38,528 nt of DNA, taken from assembly GCA_964390545.1 (NCBI GenBank), contig CAYMJV010000021.1:1-38528 (forward strand). Reading direction: 5' to 3'. The stretch is from CAYMJV01 sp964390545 (GTDB taxonomy: Bacteria > Desulfobacterota > BSN033 > UBA1163). This document shows positions 16,589 through 24,294 of this stretch, piece by piece. Position numbers and translations under genes: made by a program. Every line of letters starts with the position of its first letter. Position 1 is the first letter of the stretch. The notes below the pieces were generated by a model. It saw only the letters and a list, made by a program, of their open reading frames with translations. It had not been told where the DNA came from and made no database searches.

Positions 16589-16738
16589 ATACGGGGGATT
16601 CTTGGAGTGGCTGAAAGCCTTGCCGGCGGTTACATATCCGTGGCCTTTAAAAACACCTTGGCTTTCCTCATCATCATCGTTATCCTCCTGGTGCGTCCTG
16701 AGGGCCTTCTGGGAGAGATGTTCAAGGAGAGAATTTAA
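16589..16738 (+). pseudogene. Fossil C-terminus of a livH-type permease gene
   Basis: Reading in one frame to the TAA at 16736-16738 gives ILGVAESLAGGYISVAFKN, then a hydrophobic stretch, then LVRPEGLLGEMFKERI. This is a textbook LivH C-terminus: the last loop, the last helix and the RPxGLLG tail. Upstream of about 16589 the similarity disappears into in-frame stops, so only roughly the last 46-49 codons remain. The nearby intact livH (4750-5649) has a different tail, so this is a relic of another permease gene. It lies in the leader between operator O2 and the acyl-CoA dehydrogenase gene. The rest of the 504-bp gap (16272-16775) holds the control sites described separately and nothing else I recognise. 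Confidence 0.75.
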
Positions 16739-16775
16739 TGGAAAGAAAGGTGAACCTTAAACAAAGGAGAGGAAA

Positions 16776-17921
16776 ATGGATTGTAGTCTCACTGAAGAAC
16801 AGATACTCTTAAGAAATTCTCTGCGCGAGTTTCTTGAAGGGGAGTGCCCCCGAGAGCTTGTCAGGGAATATGACGAGAAGGGGGAATATCCCCATGAACT
16901 TTTGAAGAAATTGGCCAACCTGGGTTACATGGGCATCTGCGTCCCGGAGAAGTATAGCGGAGTGGGTGGAAACGCCATCGATTCCTTTATTGTCTATGAA
17001 GAGATTTCAAGGGCGATGTCTCTCTTGGCCTGGGCCATGGGGAATATCACTCTGTATGGAAATGAATTCATTCTTTACAACGGGAATGAAGCACAGAGGC
17101 AATATTACCTTCCGAAACTGGTCAAGGCGGAGACAAAATTTGCCTTCGCTCTAACAGAACCCGATGCGGGATCGGATGCCGCCAGTATCAAGACGAATGC
17201 GGTTTTTAGAGACGGTGATTACATTATCAATGGAAACAAAATGTATATCACTGGAGCAGGGGTGAGCGATATTGTGATCACCGCTGCCCGGACAGCAGAA
17301 TCAAAATACGGAGGAATCACGCTCTTCATGGTCGATGCCAAATCCGAAGGATACGGTGCCACGCCTCTAAAAAAATTGGGCTACCACGGCTCGAACACCT
17401 GTGAAGTGGTTTACAGCGATGTTAAGGTCTCACCCGAAAATATTTTGGGCGGACCAGAAGGGCTCAACCAGGGTTGGGATCAGATGATGAAGTTGCTCAA
17501 CGGTGAGAGGCTCGCCCTTTCGGCTTGTGCTCTTGGAATTGGACAGGCGGCTCTCGATGACGCCCTTCAATACGCTAAAAAAAGAATCCAGTTCGATCAA
17601 CCCATCGGCAAGTTTCAAGTGATTCAACACCGATTGGTCGAGATGGCCACTGAAATGGAGGCGGCAAGACAGCTTGCCTATTATGCAGCGTGGAAGGAAT
17701 CCATGCATTTGGAATGTATTAAAGAGACATCCATGGCGAAGTATTTTGCGACAGAAACAGCCAAAAAGGTTGCCATCCAAGGAATGCAGATCTTGGGGGG
17801 ATATGGCTATATGATGGAAGTGGATATGCAGAGATATTTGAGAGACGTTGTGGTCTTGACGATCGGTGGAGGGACGACCGAAATCCAAAAGAACATCATC
17901 GCCAAGACCCTAGGGCTTTAG
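16776..17921 (+). CDS. Acyl-CoA dehydrogenase family protein
   Basis: A 381-residue FAD enzyme of the acyl-CoA dehydrogenase family, normal in length, that introduces an alpha,beta double bond into an acyl-CoA. The flavin/substrate motif FALTEPDAGSDAA lies near 125-136, and the conserved LGGYGYM at 340-346. The usual catalytic Glu of the YEGT motif is replaced: the sequence at 362-370 is TIGGGTTEI. E244 in NGERLALSA lies where isovaleryl-CoA dehydrogenase carries its catalytic Glu, so the base may be there, suggesting branched or bulky substrates (inference). ATG 16776 has AAGGAGAGG upstream. It is the first gene of the rightward operon, downstream of operator O2. Confidence 0.92.
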   Translation: MDCSLTEEQILLRNSLREFLEGECPRELVREYDEKGEYPHELLKKLANLGYMGICVPEKYSGVGGNAIDSFIVYEEISRAMSLLAWAMGNITLYGNEFILYNGNEAQRQYYLPKLVKAETKFAFALTEPDAGSDAASIKTNAVFRDGDYIINGNKMYITGAGVSDIVITAARTAESKYGGITLFMVDAKSEGYGATPLKKLGYHGSNTCEVVYSDVKVSPENILGGPEGLNQGWDQMMKLLNGERLALSACALGIGQAALDDALQYAKKRIQFDQPIGKFQVIQHRLVEMATEMEAARQLAYYAAWKESMHLECIKETSMAKYFATETAKKVAIQGMQILGGYGYMMEVDMQRYLRDVVVLTIGGGTTEIQKNIIAKTLGL

Positions 17922-17931
17922 AAAGCAACCG

Positions 17932-18969
17932 ATGAAAACGCGAATAACGGAATTACTTGGGATCAGACATCCGATCATCCAGGCTGGTATGAACTTTGTC
18001 TCCTATGTTCCTCTGGTTAGAGCCGTTTCCAATGCGGGTGGGTTGGGTATTCTCACTGCGAGTGATCAGACCCCCGAGGAGCTGAGGGAGAATATCCGGA
18101 AGCTGAGAAACCTGACCCCTAACCCTTTCGGTGTCAATCTGGTTCCATACCTCCCTCGATACGAGGCCTTTTGTAAAGTGGTCTTGGAGGAGAGAGTCCC
18201 TGTATTTAGCCATGGCTTGGGAGATCCCTTCAAACTCCTGAACATAAAGAAACCTACGGGTATGATCTTCATGCCTACAGCAGGAAGCCTGAAGCAGGCA
18301 ATGAAAATGGAAAAGGATGGGGCGGATGCGGTGATCGTCCAAGGAATGGAGGGAGGAGGACATGTAGGATTTATTGCATCGAGCGTCCTTATCCCAAGGG
18401 TCTCTGAGAGCCTGAAAATTCCTGTCGTCGCCGCTGGTGGTTTTTGTGATGGAAAGGGGTTGGTGTCCGCCCTGGCCTTAGGTGCAGAAGCGATCGCCAT
18501 GGGAAGCAGGTTCATCGCCACTCAAGAGTGTCCAGTTCATCCTGATGTGAAAGAGGCTTTCCTAAAAGGAAAAGAAGAGGATACCGTGATCTCTTCAAAA
18601 TACGATGGGTTCCGTCTCAGAAGCATACCCGGAGAGAGGGTGAAGCATTATCAAGGATGGTGGTCAAGGCCTTGGGAGGTTTTGCCAGGCGTGATCGGAG
18701 TCAAAAAAGGATTTAAAACCTCTTTCCGGGAACTTCTGAAGGCTGCGAGAGATCTCAAGCGTTATGACGCTCCCCTGTTTCAAGTGGCGGTTGGGATAGC
18801 CCTGGTTCGAAATACGCTCTCCGGCGGGAAGATAAAAGAAGGTGTTCTCCCGAGCGGTCAAGTGGTGGGACGTCTCAATGACATACCGACTTGTCAGGAA
18901 CTAATCGAGAGGATCGTTTCAGAGGCTGAAGAGATTATCGAATCAATGAAGTCCAGGTTGATCTCGTGA
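17932..18969 (+). CDS. Nitronate monooxygenase / FabK-like FMN enzyme
   Basis: A 345-residue TIM-barrel flavoprotein of the 2-nitropropane dioxygenase/enoyl-ACP reductase II family. The N terminus has the family pattern LLGIRHPIIQAGM and AVSNAGGLGIL. H144 in MEGGGHVGF matches the family catalytic His region. AAGGFCDGKGLVSALALGAEA is the FMN phosphate-binding loop. It begins 10 nt after the acyl-CoA dehydrogenase stop, so it is co-transcribed. Genes of this family are often annotated as nitronate monooxygenases without evidence. In an acyl-CoA operon an enoyl-thioester reductase or other FMN redox role is at least as likely. Confidence 0.85.
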   Translation: MKTRITELLGIRHPIIQAGMNFVSYVPLVRAVSNAGGLGILTASDQTPEELRENIRKLRNLTPNPFGVNLVPYLPRYEAFCKVVLEERVPVFSHGLGDPFKLLNIKKPTGMIFMPTAGSLKQAMKMEKDGADAVIVQGMEGGGHVGFIASSVLIPRVSESLKIPVVAAGGFCDGKGLVSALALGAEAIAMGSRFIATQECPVHPDVKEAFLKGKEEDTVISSKYDGFRLRSIPGERVKHYQGWWSRPWEVLPGVIGVKKGFKTSFRELLKAARDLKRYDAPLFQVAVGIALVRNTLSGGKIKEGVLPSGQVVGRLNDIPTCQELIERIVSEAEEIIESMKSRLIS

Positions 18970-19042
18970 AGAAGGTGAAACGTTCCTTGAACACTTGTCC
19001 CGAAGTTAAAAAATATCCAATGGAGGAGAAGGGAGAGATCAT

Positions 19043-21049
19043 ATGAGCATGGGAACTTTATGGAAGATGAAGGTCGAGGAGGGGATCGGCATCATTACCT
19101 TCGACATCCCTGGAGAACCCGTCAATACCTGGACAGAAGAGGCGATTAAAGAATTTTTTGAACTGGTCGATACCCTCGAAAAAGAATTGAATTTGAGAGG
19201 GGTCATCCTGATTTCGGGTAAGCCCAACAATTTTCATTCTGGGGCTAATCTAAGGTTCTTAGAACAGTTTCAATCGAAAGAGGAGTCGGCAAAAGCCTTA
19301 GACCGCTTCCACCAAGCCTTTTCTCGATGGGGGAAATTGCCCTACCCCACCCTGGCAGCAATCCATGGCCATTGCCTTGGAGGAGGCTATGAATTGGCCT
19401 TGGCCTGCACTGCCCGTATCGCCAAAGAATCGAAGACCACCCTAATCGGTCTTCCAGAGTGTACGGTTGGGGTTTTCCCGGGAGGCGGTGGAACCCAAAG
19501 GCTTACTCGGCTCATCGGATATCCTGCCGTGGAACTGATCTTGAAGGGGAGGATTCTATCTGTCTCTGAAGCGGATGCGATGGGGATGATCGATCGTTTA
19601 GTGCCTGCGGAAGGGGATTTAATCAAAGAGGGGAAGAATTTTATTAAAGAGATATCAGAGGGGAAAGCCAATCTGAAAAGGCCGAAACACGATTTCTCCC
19701 AGATCGATTCTGTGATGGAGATGGCACGACAAGAGGTTCTCAAGGCAACTCGAGGCCGTGAGCTTCCGGCTCCCATGCTTGCCATCAAGGCCATTCAGGA
19801 GGGACTGAAAGTCCCTTTGACGGAAGGCCTGGAGATTGAAAAGAGATATTTTGTTGAGGTCGTTCTTTCCAACGAGGCCAAAGGAAACATCCATACGTTC
19901 TTCCTTAAAACAGAGACCGATAAACCGATCTCAATGGTTCCAAAAAACTTTCAGCCAAAACCGATTAGAAAAGTTGGCGTGCTGGGTTTTGGAACGATGG
20001 GGCGCGGGATCGTCATCGATCTCCTCAGAAACATGGAGATTCCTGTGGTCGTGAAAGATATTCCTGAGGCCTTAGAACCGGGTAAAACCTTCGTGAGAAA
20101 GATCCTGGACGGAATGGCAGAAAAGAGAACTCTGAAAGCTTCTGTAGACGATCTGATGAAACGGTTGACCGTCACTCCGTCCTATGACGGTCATTTTAAG
20201 GATGTCGATATTGTCATCGAAGCCGTCTTTGAAGATTTGAGAGTCAAAGACCAGGTTTACCGGGAGGTCAGCCCGATCGTTTCGAGCGACTGTATCATCG
20301 CCAGCAACACCTCTACGATCCCTGTTACCCGAATGTCCAAATCGGTTACCGATCCCGAGAGATTTGGAGGGGCTCACTTCTTCTCTCCGGTCTGGATGAT
20401 GCAGCTTTTGGAGATCATCAAGGGTGAAAAAACCAGCCTGGATACCATTCATCACCTTCTCTCGTTCGCAGGAGCAATCAGAAAGCGTCCCATTGTGTGT
20501 AACGACAATCCCGGGTTTGTAGTCAACGCTCTCCTCCAGCCTTATTGCATGAAGGTCTACGGACTCATGGAGGAAGGGGTAGCTATTGAGAGGATTGATT
20601 CGGCTATGGTGAAGTTTGGGATGCCCGTCGGTCCGGTGAAACTGATCGATGAAGTGGGTATCGATGTTCAGCATCTCGCTTTTTTAGCCATGGGCATTGA
20701 ACCTCCGCAAACCTTGAAAAATGTGGTTCAGGATGGACGAGCAGGTCTCAAGAAAAGCGGAAAAGGGTTTTTCCTGAAGGATGGAAGTGTCGATCCAAGC
20801 GTCCTCCCTCTCATTGCCAATTTGGGCAGGTCCAAAGAAATGACTGTTCAGGACATCCAGATGCTTCTTTATGGGGAATTTGTCAAAAAAGGAAAGGAAC
20901 TCTTGGATCAAAGGATCGTCGATTCACCCAAAACGATAGATGTGGGAATGATCTGGGGAATCGGCTTCCCACCCGATAAAGGGGGTCCGATGAAATGGGC
21001 CGACTTAACGGGATTAAGTGAACAACGCTATCGGAAGAAATTTTACTGA
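19043..21049 (+). CDS. Enoyl-CoA hydratase/3-hydroxyacyl-CoA dehydrogenase fusion (FadJ/FadB-like)
   Basis: A 668-residue bifunctional beta-oxidation protein. The hydratase domain (about 1-290) has oxyanion-hole loops HSGANLRFL and HCLGGGYELALA and both catalytic glutamates, E117 and E139. The NAD-binding domain starts near 308 with VGVLGFGTMGRG. The dehydrogenase dyad region is SNTSTIPV (421-428) and H445 in GGAHFFSPV. NDNPGFVVNALLQPY follows near 487, and the terminal dehydrogenase repeat ends with GFPPDKGGPMKWAD. It is slightly shorter than E. coli FadB/FadJ (about 715-730). Preceded by GGAGAAGGGAG, it lies 73 nt after the previous gene. It would hydrate the enoyl-CoA and oxidise the L-3-hydroxyacyl-CoA. 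Confidence 0.93.
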   Translation: MSMGTLWKMKVEEGIGIITFDIPGEPVNTWTEEAIKEFFELVDTLEKELNLRGVILISGKPNNFHSGANLRFLEQFQSKEESAKALDRFHQAFSRWGKLPYPTLAAIHGHCLGGGYELALACTARIAKESKTTLIGLPECTVGVFPGGGGTQRLTRLIGYPAVELILKGRILSVSEADAMGMIDRLVPAEGDLIKEGKNFIKEISEGKANLKRPKHDFSQIDSVMEMARQEVLKATRGRELPAPMLAIKAIQEGLKVPLTEGLEIEKRYFVEVVLSNEAKGNIHTFFLKTETDKPISMVPKNFQPKPIRKVGVLGFGTMGRGIVIDLLRNMEIPVVVKDIPEALEPGKTFVRKILDGMAEKRTLKASVDDLMKRLTVTPSYDGHFKDVDIVIEAVFEDLRVKDQVYREVSPIVSSDCIIASNTSTIPVTRMSKSVTDPERFGGAHFFSPVWMMQLLEIIKGEKTSLDTIHHLLSFAGAIRKRPIVCNDNPGFVVNALLQPYCMKVYGLMEEGVAIERIDSAMVKFGMPVGPVKLIDEVGIDVQHLAFLAMGIEPPQTLKNVVQDGRAGLKKSGKGFFLKDGSVDPSVLPLIANLGRSKEMTVQDIQMLLYGEFVKKGKELLDQRIVDSPKTIDVGMIWGIGFPPDKGGPMKWADLTGLSEQRYRKKFY

Positions 21050-21084
21050 AATCTAAGCAAAAATATTTGAAATTTCCCAAATAA

Positions 21085-21183
21085 CCCCCTCCCCCTTGAT
21101 GGGGGAGGGTGCGGGTGGGGGTGGACAGAATAAAGACCTTTTGGTCCCCCCTCCCCTTCCTCCCCTCCCACGAGGGGAGGGGA
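21085..21183. repeat. Cluster of GC-rich hairpins in the fadJ-thiolase spacer
   Basis: Three stems lie in the 183-bp gap. CCCTCCCCC (21087-21095) pairs with GGGGGAGGG (21101-21109). GACC/GGTC forms around TTTT near 21136-21147. CCTCCCCTC (21159-21167) pairs with GAGGGGAGG (21172-21180). Poly-C/G hairpins of this kind are common dispersed intergenic repeats. They could also stabilise or partly terminate the operon mRNA. Confidence 0.6.
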
Positions 21184-21232
21184 GTTCCTTACTGTGGAGC
21201 TTCACATTTGAACTTAGAGATCGGAGGTGTCT

Positions 21233-22417
21233 ATGAGTGGTCTCAAGGGGAAAGTGGCTATTGTGGGCATCGGGGAAGTTCCCACCGGGAGATTCCCGGA
21301 TACGGCGGCCATTTATCATGGCATTGAATCGTCGAGGCTAGCCATCAAGGATGCAGGAATCAACAAAGATGAGATCGATTTCGTCATGCCCACGGCAGCC
21401 CTTTATAGTCCTCAATTCAATACTGAACTTGTGACGTGTCGGATTGTCGAAGAACTTGGTTTAAAGAATGCAAAAACCAATTGTCAAATTTTTGCAGGTG
21501 GGTCGAGTGGGAGTTGTTTTGTCAAATTGGGTGGAAGCCTTATCCTCGCGGGTGTGGCTAAAGTTATCTTGTGTGTCCATGCCGAGAGGCTGGGGACGGG
21601 GGTGACCGCTCAGGGAGGAATCGATCTCTTTTCTACAGCAGGAATTTCTGCGGAATGGGAGGTTCCTTACGGACAGCATTACTCTTCTATTGCTGCTCTG
21701 GCAACGACCCGATATCAATACGAAACAGGGTGTAGCGACGAGGCGATGGCAGCCGTGTGTGTATCCAATAGGAAATGGGCTGAACTCAATCCAAATGCCT
21801 TCTTCAGGAAACCTCTGACGATCGAGGAAGTCCTATCCTCCAAAATGCTCTCCACACCCCTTCGGGCAAAACAGTCCAATATGCTTTTTGATGGCGGGTC
21901 GGCCTTCCTTCTTACGTCTGCCGAGAGAGCGAGGGACATGACGAAGAAACCGGTCTATGTATTAGGAGATGGCTCTCGGGTGACCCATTTCGTCTTTTCT
22001 CAGGAACCGGACATCACCCGTTATGGATGGGCAGGGGCAGCAAAAGATGCCTTTCGAGATGCAGGCCTGATGGCCAAAGATATCGATGTGGCTGAGATCT
22101 ATGACTCCTATCCTATTTATCAGATGATCACTTTTGAAGAGCTCGGTTTTTGTAAAAGGGGAGAGGCCGGGGAGATCTTCTTGAGGGGGGAGACCTGGCC
22201 AGGCGGGAGAATCCCAACGACGACCAATGGAGGGATGTTGTCCCAAGGCCATACCGGCGCTGGAGGTGGCGTGGCCCTCGTCGTCGAAGCCGCTCGGCAA
22301 TTGATGGGGAAGGCAGGTGAAAGACAGGTCCCGAACGCAAAGTTTGCCGTGGAAACAGGAACAGGGGGAACTTATATGGATGCCCAAGTCACTGTCTTGG
22401 GAACAGAGATCCCATAA
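21233..22417 (+). CDS. Thiolase-like protein lacking the nucleophilic cysteine (Ltp2-like)
   Basis: A 394-residue thiolase-fold protein. ATG 21233 is chosen because GGAGG ends 5 nt upstream; the in-frame GTG at 21227 lies inside that ribosome site. Aligning on the following helix (LAGVAKVILCVHAERL), the position of the thiolase nucleophile is Gly90 in FAGGSSGS rather than Cys, so normal thiolysis is unlikely. DVAEIYDSYPIYQMITFEELG and SQGHTGAGGG (histidine loop) are retained. It lies 14 nt upstream of a DUF35 gene and close to a MaoC gene. In actinobacterial steroid degradation, Ltp2 plus the ChsH2 DUF35 domain form a retro-aldolase; this pair could do similar chemistry (inference). Alternatively it is a BbsAB-like or non-catalytic partner. 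Confidence 0.85.
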   Translation: MSGLKGKVAIVGIGEVPTGRFPDTAAIYHGIESSRLAIKDAGINKDEIDFVMPTAALYSPQFNTELVTCRIVEELGLKNAKTNCQIFAGGSSGSCFVKLGGSLILAGVAKVILCVHAERLGTGVTAQGGIDLFSTAGISAEWEVPYGQHYSSIAALATTRYQYETGCSDEAMAAVCVSNRKWAELNPNAFFRKPLTIEEVLSSKMLSTPLRAKQSNMLFDGGSAFLLTSAERARDMTKKPVYVLGDGSRVTHFVFSQEPDITRYGWAGAAKDAFRDAGLMAKDIDVAEIYDSYPIYQMITFEELGFCKRGEAGEIFLRGETWPGGRIPTTTNGGMLSQGHTGAGGGVALVVEAARQLMGKAGERQVPNAKFAVETGTGGTYMDAQVTVLGTEIP

Positions 22418-22431
22418 AGAGGGGGAACCAT

Positions 22432-22845
22432 ATGGAGATACCTAAAAAACCAGTGCCGATCGTCAATCCGTGGGCAAGGCCTTTTTGGAAGGCTGCCCGT
22501 GAAGGCAGGTTGATCATTCAACAATGCAGGGATTGTAAAAAATTTATCTTTTATCCAAGGATTGCTTGCATCCACTGTTCTTCCGAGAATATAGAATGGG
22601 TGGAGGCTTCTGGAAGGGGAACCATCTATTCTTACACCGTTGTAGAAACCAATGCACCTTCTGCCTTTATGAAGGACGTCCCCTATGTCATTGCCATTGT
22701 GAGACTGGAGGAAGGGGTGCAGATGTTAACCAATATCGTCGGCTGTGATCCTTATCAGGTGAGATGTGACATGCCTGTTCAAGTGACCTTTGAGAAACTG
22801 GATGATGAATTCAGCCTTCCGAAATTTAGACCATCAACCGGGTAG
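22432..22845 (+). CDS. DUF35 zinc-ribbon/OB-fold protein
   Basis: A 137-residue stand-alone DUF35 protein. Helical leader residues 12-28 (NPWARPFWKAAREGRL) are followed by a rubredoxin-like zinc ribbon with C32, C35, C46 and C49, then an OB-fold region (GRGTIYSYTVVETN, VIAIVRLEEG). Such proteins form obligate complexes with thiolase-fold partners, where they bind the CoA moiety or complete the active site (established for Ltp2-ChsH2 and the archaeal thiolase/HMG-CoA synthase complex). The immediate upstream neighbour, the Cys-less thiolase-like protein, is the expected partner. ATG 22432 follows GAGGGGGA. Confidence 0.9.
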   Translation: MEIPKKPVPIVNPWARPFWKAAREGRLIIQQCRDCKKFIFYPRIACIHCSSENIEWVEASGRGTIYSYTVVETNAPSAFMKDVPYVIAIVRLEEGVQMLTNIVGCDPYQVRCDMPVQVTFEKLDDEFSLPKFRPSTG

Positions 22846-22878
22846 ACGGAGTATTCAAAACAAGGTGAGGTGAAAAAG

Positions 22879-23343
22879 ATGGAACATAGTAAATACGGAG
22901 ATGATTTCAATGTTGGCGATGTCTATACGACGGATCGCATCACCGTTACTGAGACGCACGTGGTGAATTGGGCAGGGCTGACCATGGATTTTTATCCCCT
23001 TCACGTCGATGCGGTCTATGCGGCCCAGACGGCTTTTGGAGAGAGGTTGGTCCATGGACCGCTCGTCTTCGCCCTGGCCGTGGGCCTGGTCAGCAAGGCC
23101 GGATTTGCTGGGGACTCAGCCTTGGCCTGGATTGGGGTTGACAAGATGCGGATGCTTGCCCCCGTAAAAATCGGTGACACCGTCACCGTGGTGGTGGAGG
23201 TGATTGACAAACAGAAGACGAGTAAGCCCGACAGAGGAATTCAGACCTGGCGGTACACCGTCAAAAACCAGCGAGATGAGACCGTGATGGTCTTCGATTA
23301 CACGATGATGTTCCACATGCGCGTCTCATTGGAGAAAAAATGA
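22879..23343 (+). CDS. MaoC-like (R)-specific enoyl-CoA hydratase
   Basis: A 154-residue hot-dog-fold hydratase. The active-site segment reads MDFYPLHVDAVYA, giving the catalytic Asp37 and His42 of the hydratase-2 motif, although the usual Asn before Pro is Tyr. ERLVHGPLVFALAVGL completes the family pattern. I prefer ATG 22879, with GAGGTGA upstream, over the in-frame GTG at 22870. The stop overlaps the BKACE start (ATGA). With a DUF35 protein and thiolase-like protein beside it, it parallels ChsH1/ChsH2 enoyl-CoA hydratases. It would hydrate a hindered or branched enoyl-CoA to a 3-hydroxyacyl-CoA, ready for retro-aldol cleavage (inference). Confidence 0.88.
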   Translation: MEHSKYGDDFNVGDVYTTDRITVTETHVVNWAGLTMDFYPLHVDAVYAAQTAFGERLVHGPLVFALAVGLVSKAGFAGDSALAWIGVDKMRMLAPVKIGDTVTVVVEVIDKQKTSKPDRGIQTWRYTVKNQRDETVMVFDYTMMFHMRVSLEKK

Positions 23344-24260
23344 AAAAGAAAATTATCACGGCAGCGATCACTGGAAGCATGGTCACTCCAACCATGTCCC
23401 CTTATCTTCCCATTACCCCAGAGCAGATTATCGACGAAATTCTTGCAGTCCATGAAGCGGGCGGGACGGTGTGCCATGTCCATGTCAGGGATCCGAAGAC
23501 GGGTATGCCTGTGAGCGACGTGTCATTGTTTCGGGAGATCGCAGCCGCTGTAAAAAGAAAATGTGATATCGTTCTTTGTTTCTCCACGGGCGGGGGGGCA
23601 GGGATGACCACAGAAGAAAGGGTGAGAGTGGTTACGGAATTAAAACCTGAACTTGCCTCCTTCAACGCAGGCTCCATCAATTTCGGGATCTTCCCCGCCC
23701 TGGAGAAATGGAAGGAGTGGAAGTATGATTGGGAGCCGAAATATCTGAAGATGACAGAGGACTTCGTCTTTGCCAATACTTTCAAAACATTGCGTGAGTT
23801 CATGGAAGCCTTCAATCAAAGCGATACCAAACCGGAGTTGGAGGCCTACGATGCCGGGATGATCAACAACATTGCCTATCTCATTTCCAAAGGGTACCTC
23901 AAGGAACCTGTTTATATTCAATTTGTGATGGGTGTTTTGGGTGGAATCACTCCGGGCCCTGAGAATCTGATGTTCATGATCGATTATGCAAGAAGATTGA
24001 TCGGCGATTTTGAGTTCTCCGTCTGCGTGGCAGGCCAGGCCCAATTTCCAATCTGCACCCAATCGTTGATCGTGGGGGGTCATGCCCGTGTGGGTCTTGA
24101 AGATAATTTTTTCTTATCCAGGGGGGTTTTGGCGAAGAGCAATGCAGAACATGTGGCAAAAATGATTCGTATTGCGAGGGAACTTGGAATCGAACCCGCA
24201 ACACCTGCTGAGGCAAGAGACATTCTCGGGTTGAAGGGACTGGATAAAGTGAACTTCTGA
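23340..24260 (+). CDS. BKACE family beta-keto acid cleavage enzyme
   Basis: A 306-residue TIM-barrel enzyme of the BKACE/DUF849 family, whose founding member Kce cleaves 3-keto-5-aminohexanoate with acetyl-CoA. Zinc ligands H46 and H48 are visible in CHVHVRDPKTG, the TGG loop in FSTGGGAGMT, and the late ligand in VGLEDN (E254). The family reaction is a beta-keto acid plus acetyl-CoA giving acetoacetate plus a shortened CoA ester; the beta-keto acid specificity cannot be read here. It overlaps the MaoC stop by four bases, so the two are translationally coupled. It suggests that the pathway generates a free beta-keto acid, or that it salvages acetoacetate. Confidence 0.9.
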   Translation: MKKKIITAAITGSMVTPTMSPYLPITPEQIIDEILAVHEAGGTVCHVHVRDPKTGMPVSDVSLFREIAAAVKRKCDIVLCFSTGGGAGMTTEERVRVVTELKPELASFNAGSINFGIFPALEKWKEWKYDWEPKYLKMTEDFVFANTFKTLREFMEAFNQSDTKPELEAYDAGMINNIAYLISKGYLKEPVYIQFVMGVLGGITPGPENLMFMIDYARRLIGDFEFSVCVAGQAQFPICTQSLIVGGHARVGLEDNFFLSRGVLAKSNAEHVAKMIRIARELGIEPATPAEARDILGLKGLDKVNF

Positions 24261-24294
24261 TCAAATTGAATTCTCGAAGACGGAGGAACCCAAC

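Noticed and set aside
16512..16760. An 82-codon plus-strand open frame across the control region
   Set aside because: Its start lies inside operator O2 and its product is low-complexity. A different frame of the same DNA encodes the recognisable LivH tail, so this frame is a shadow.
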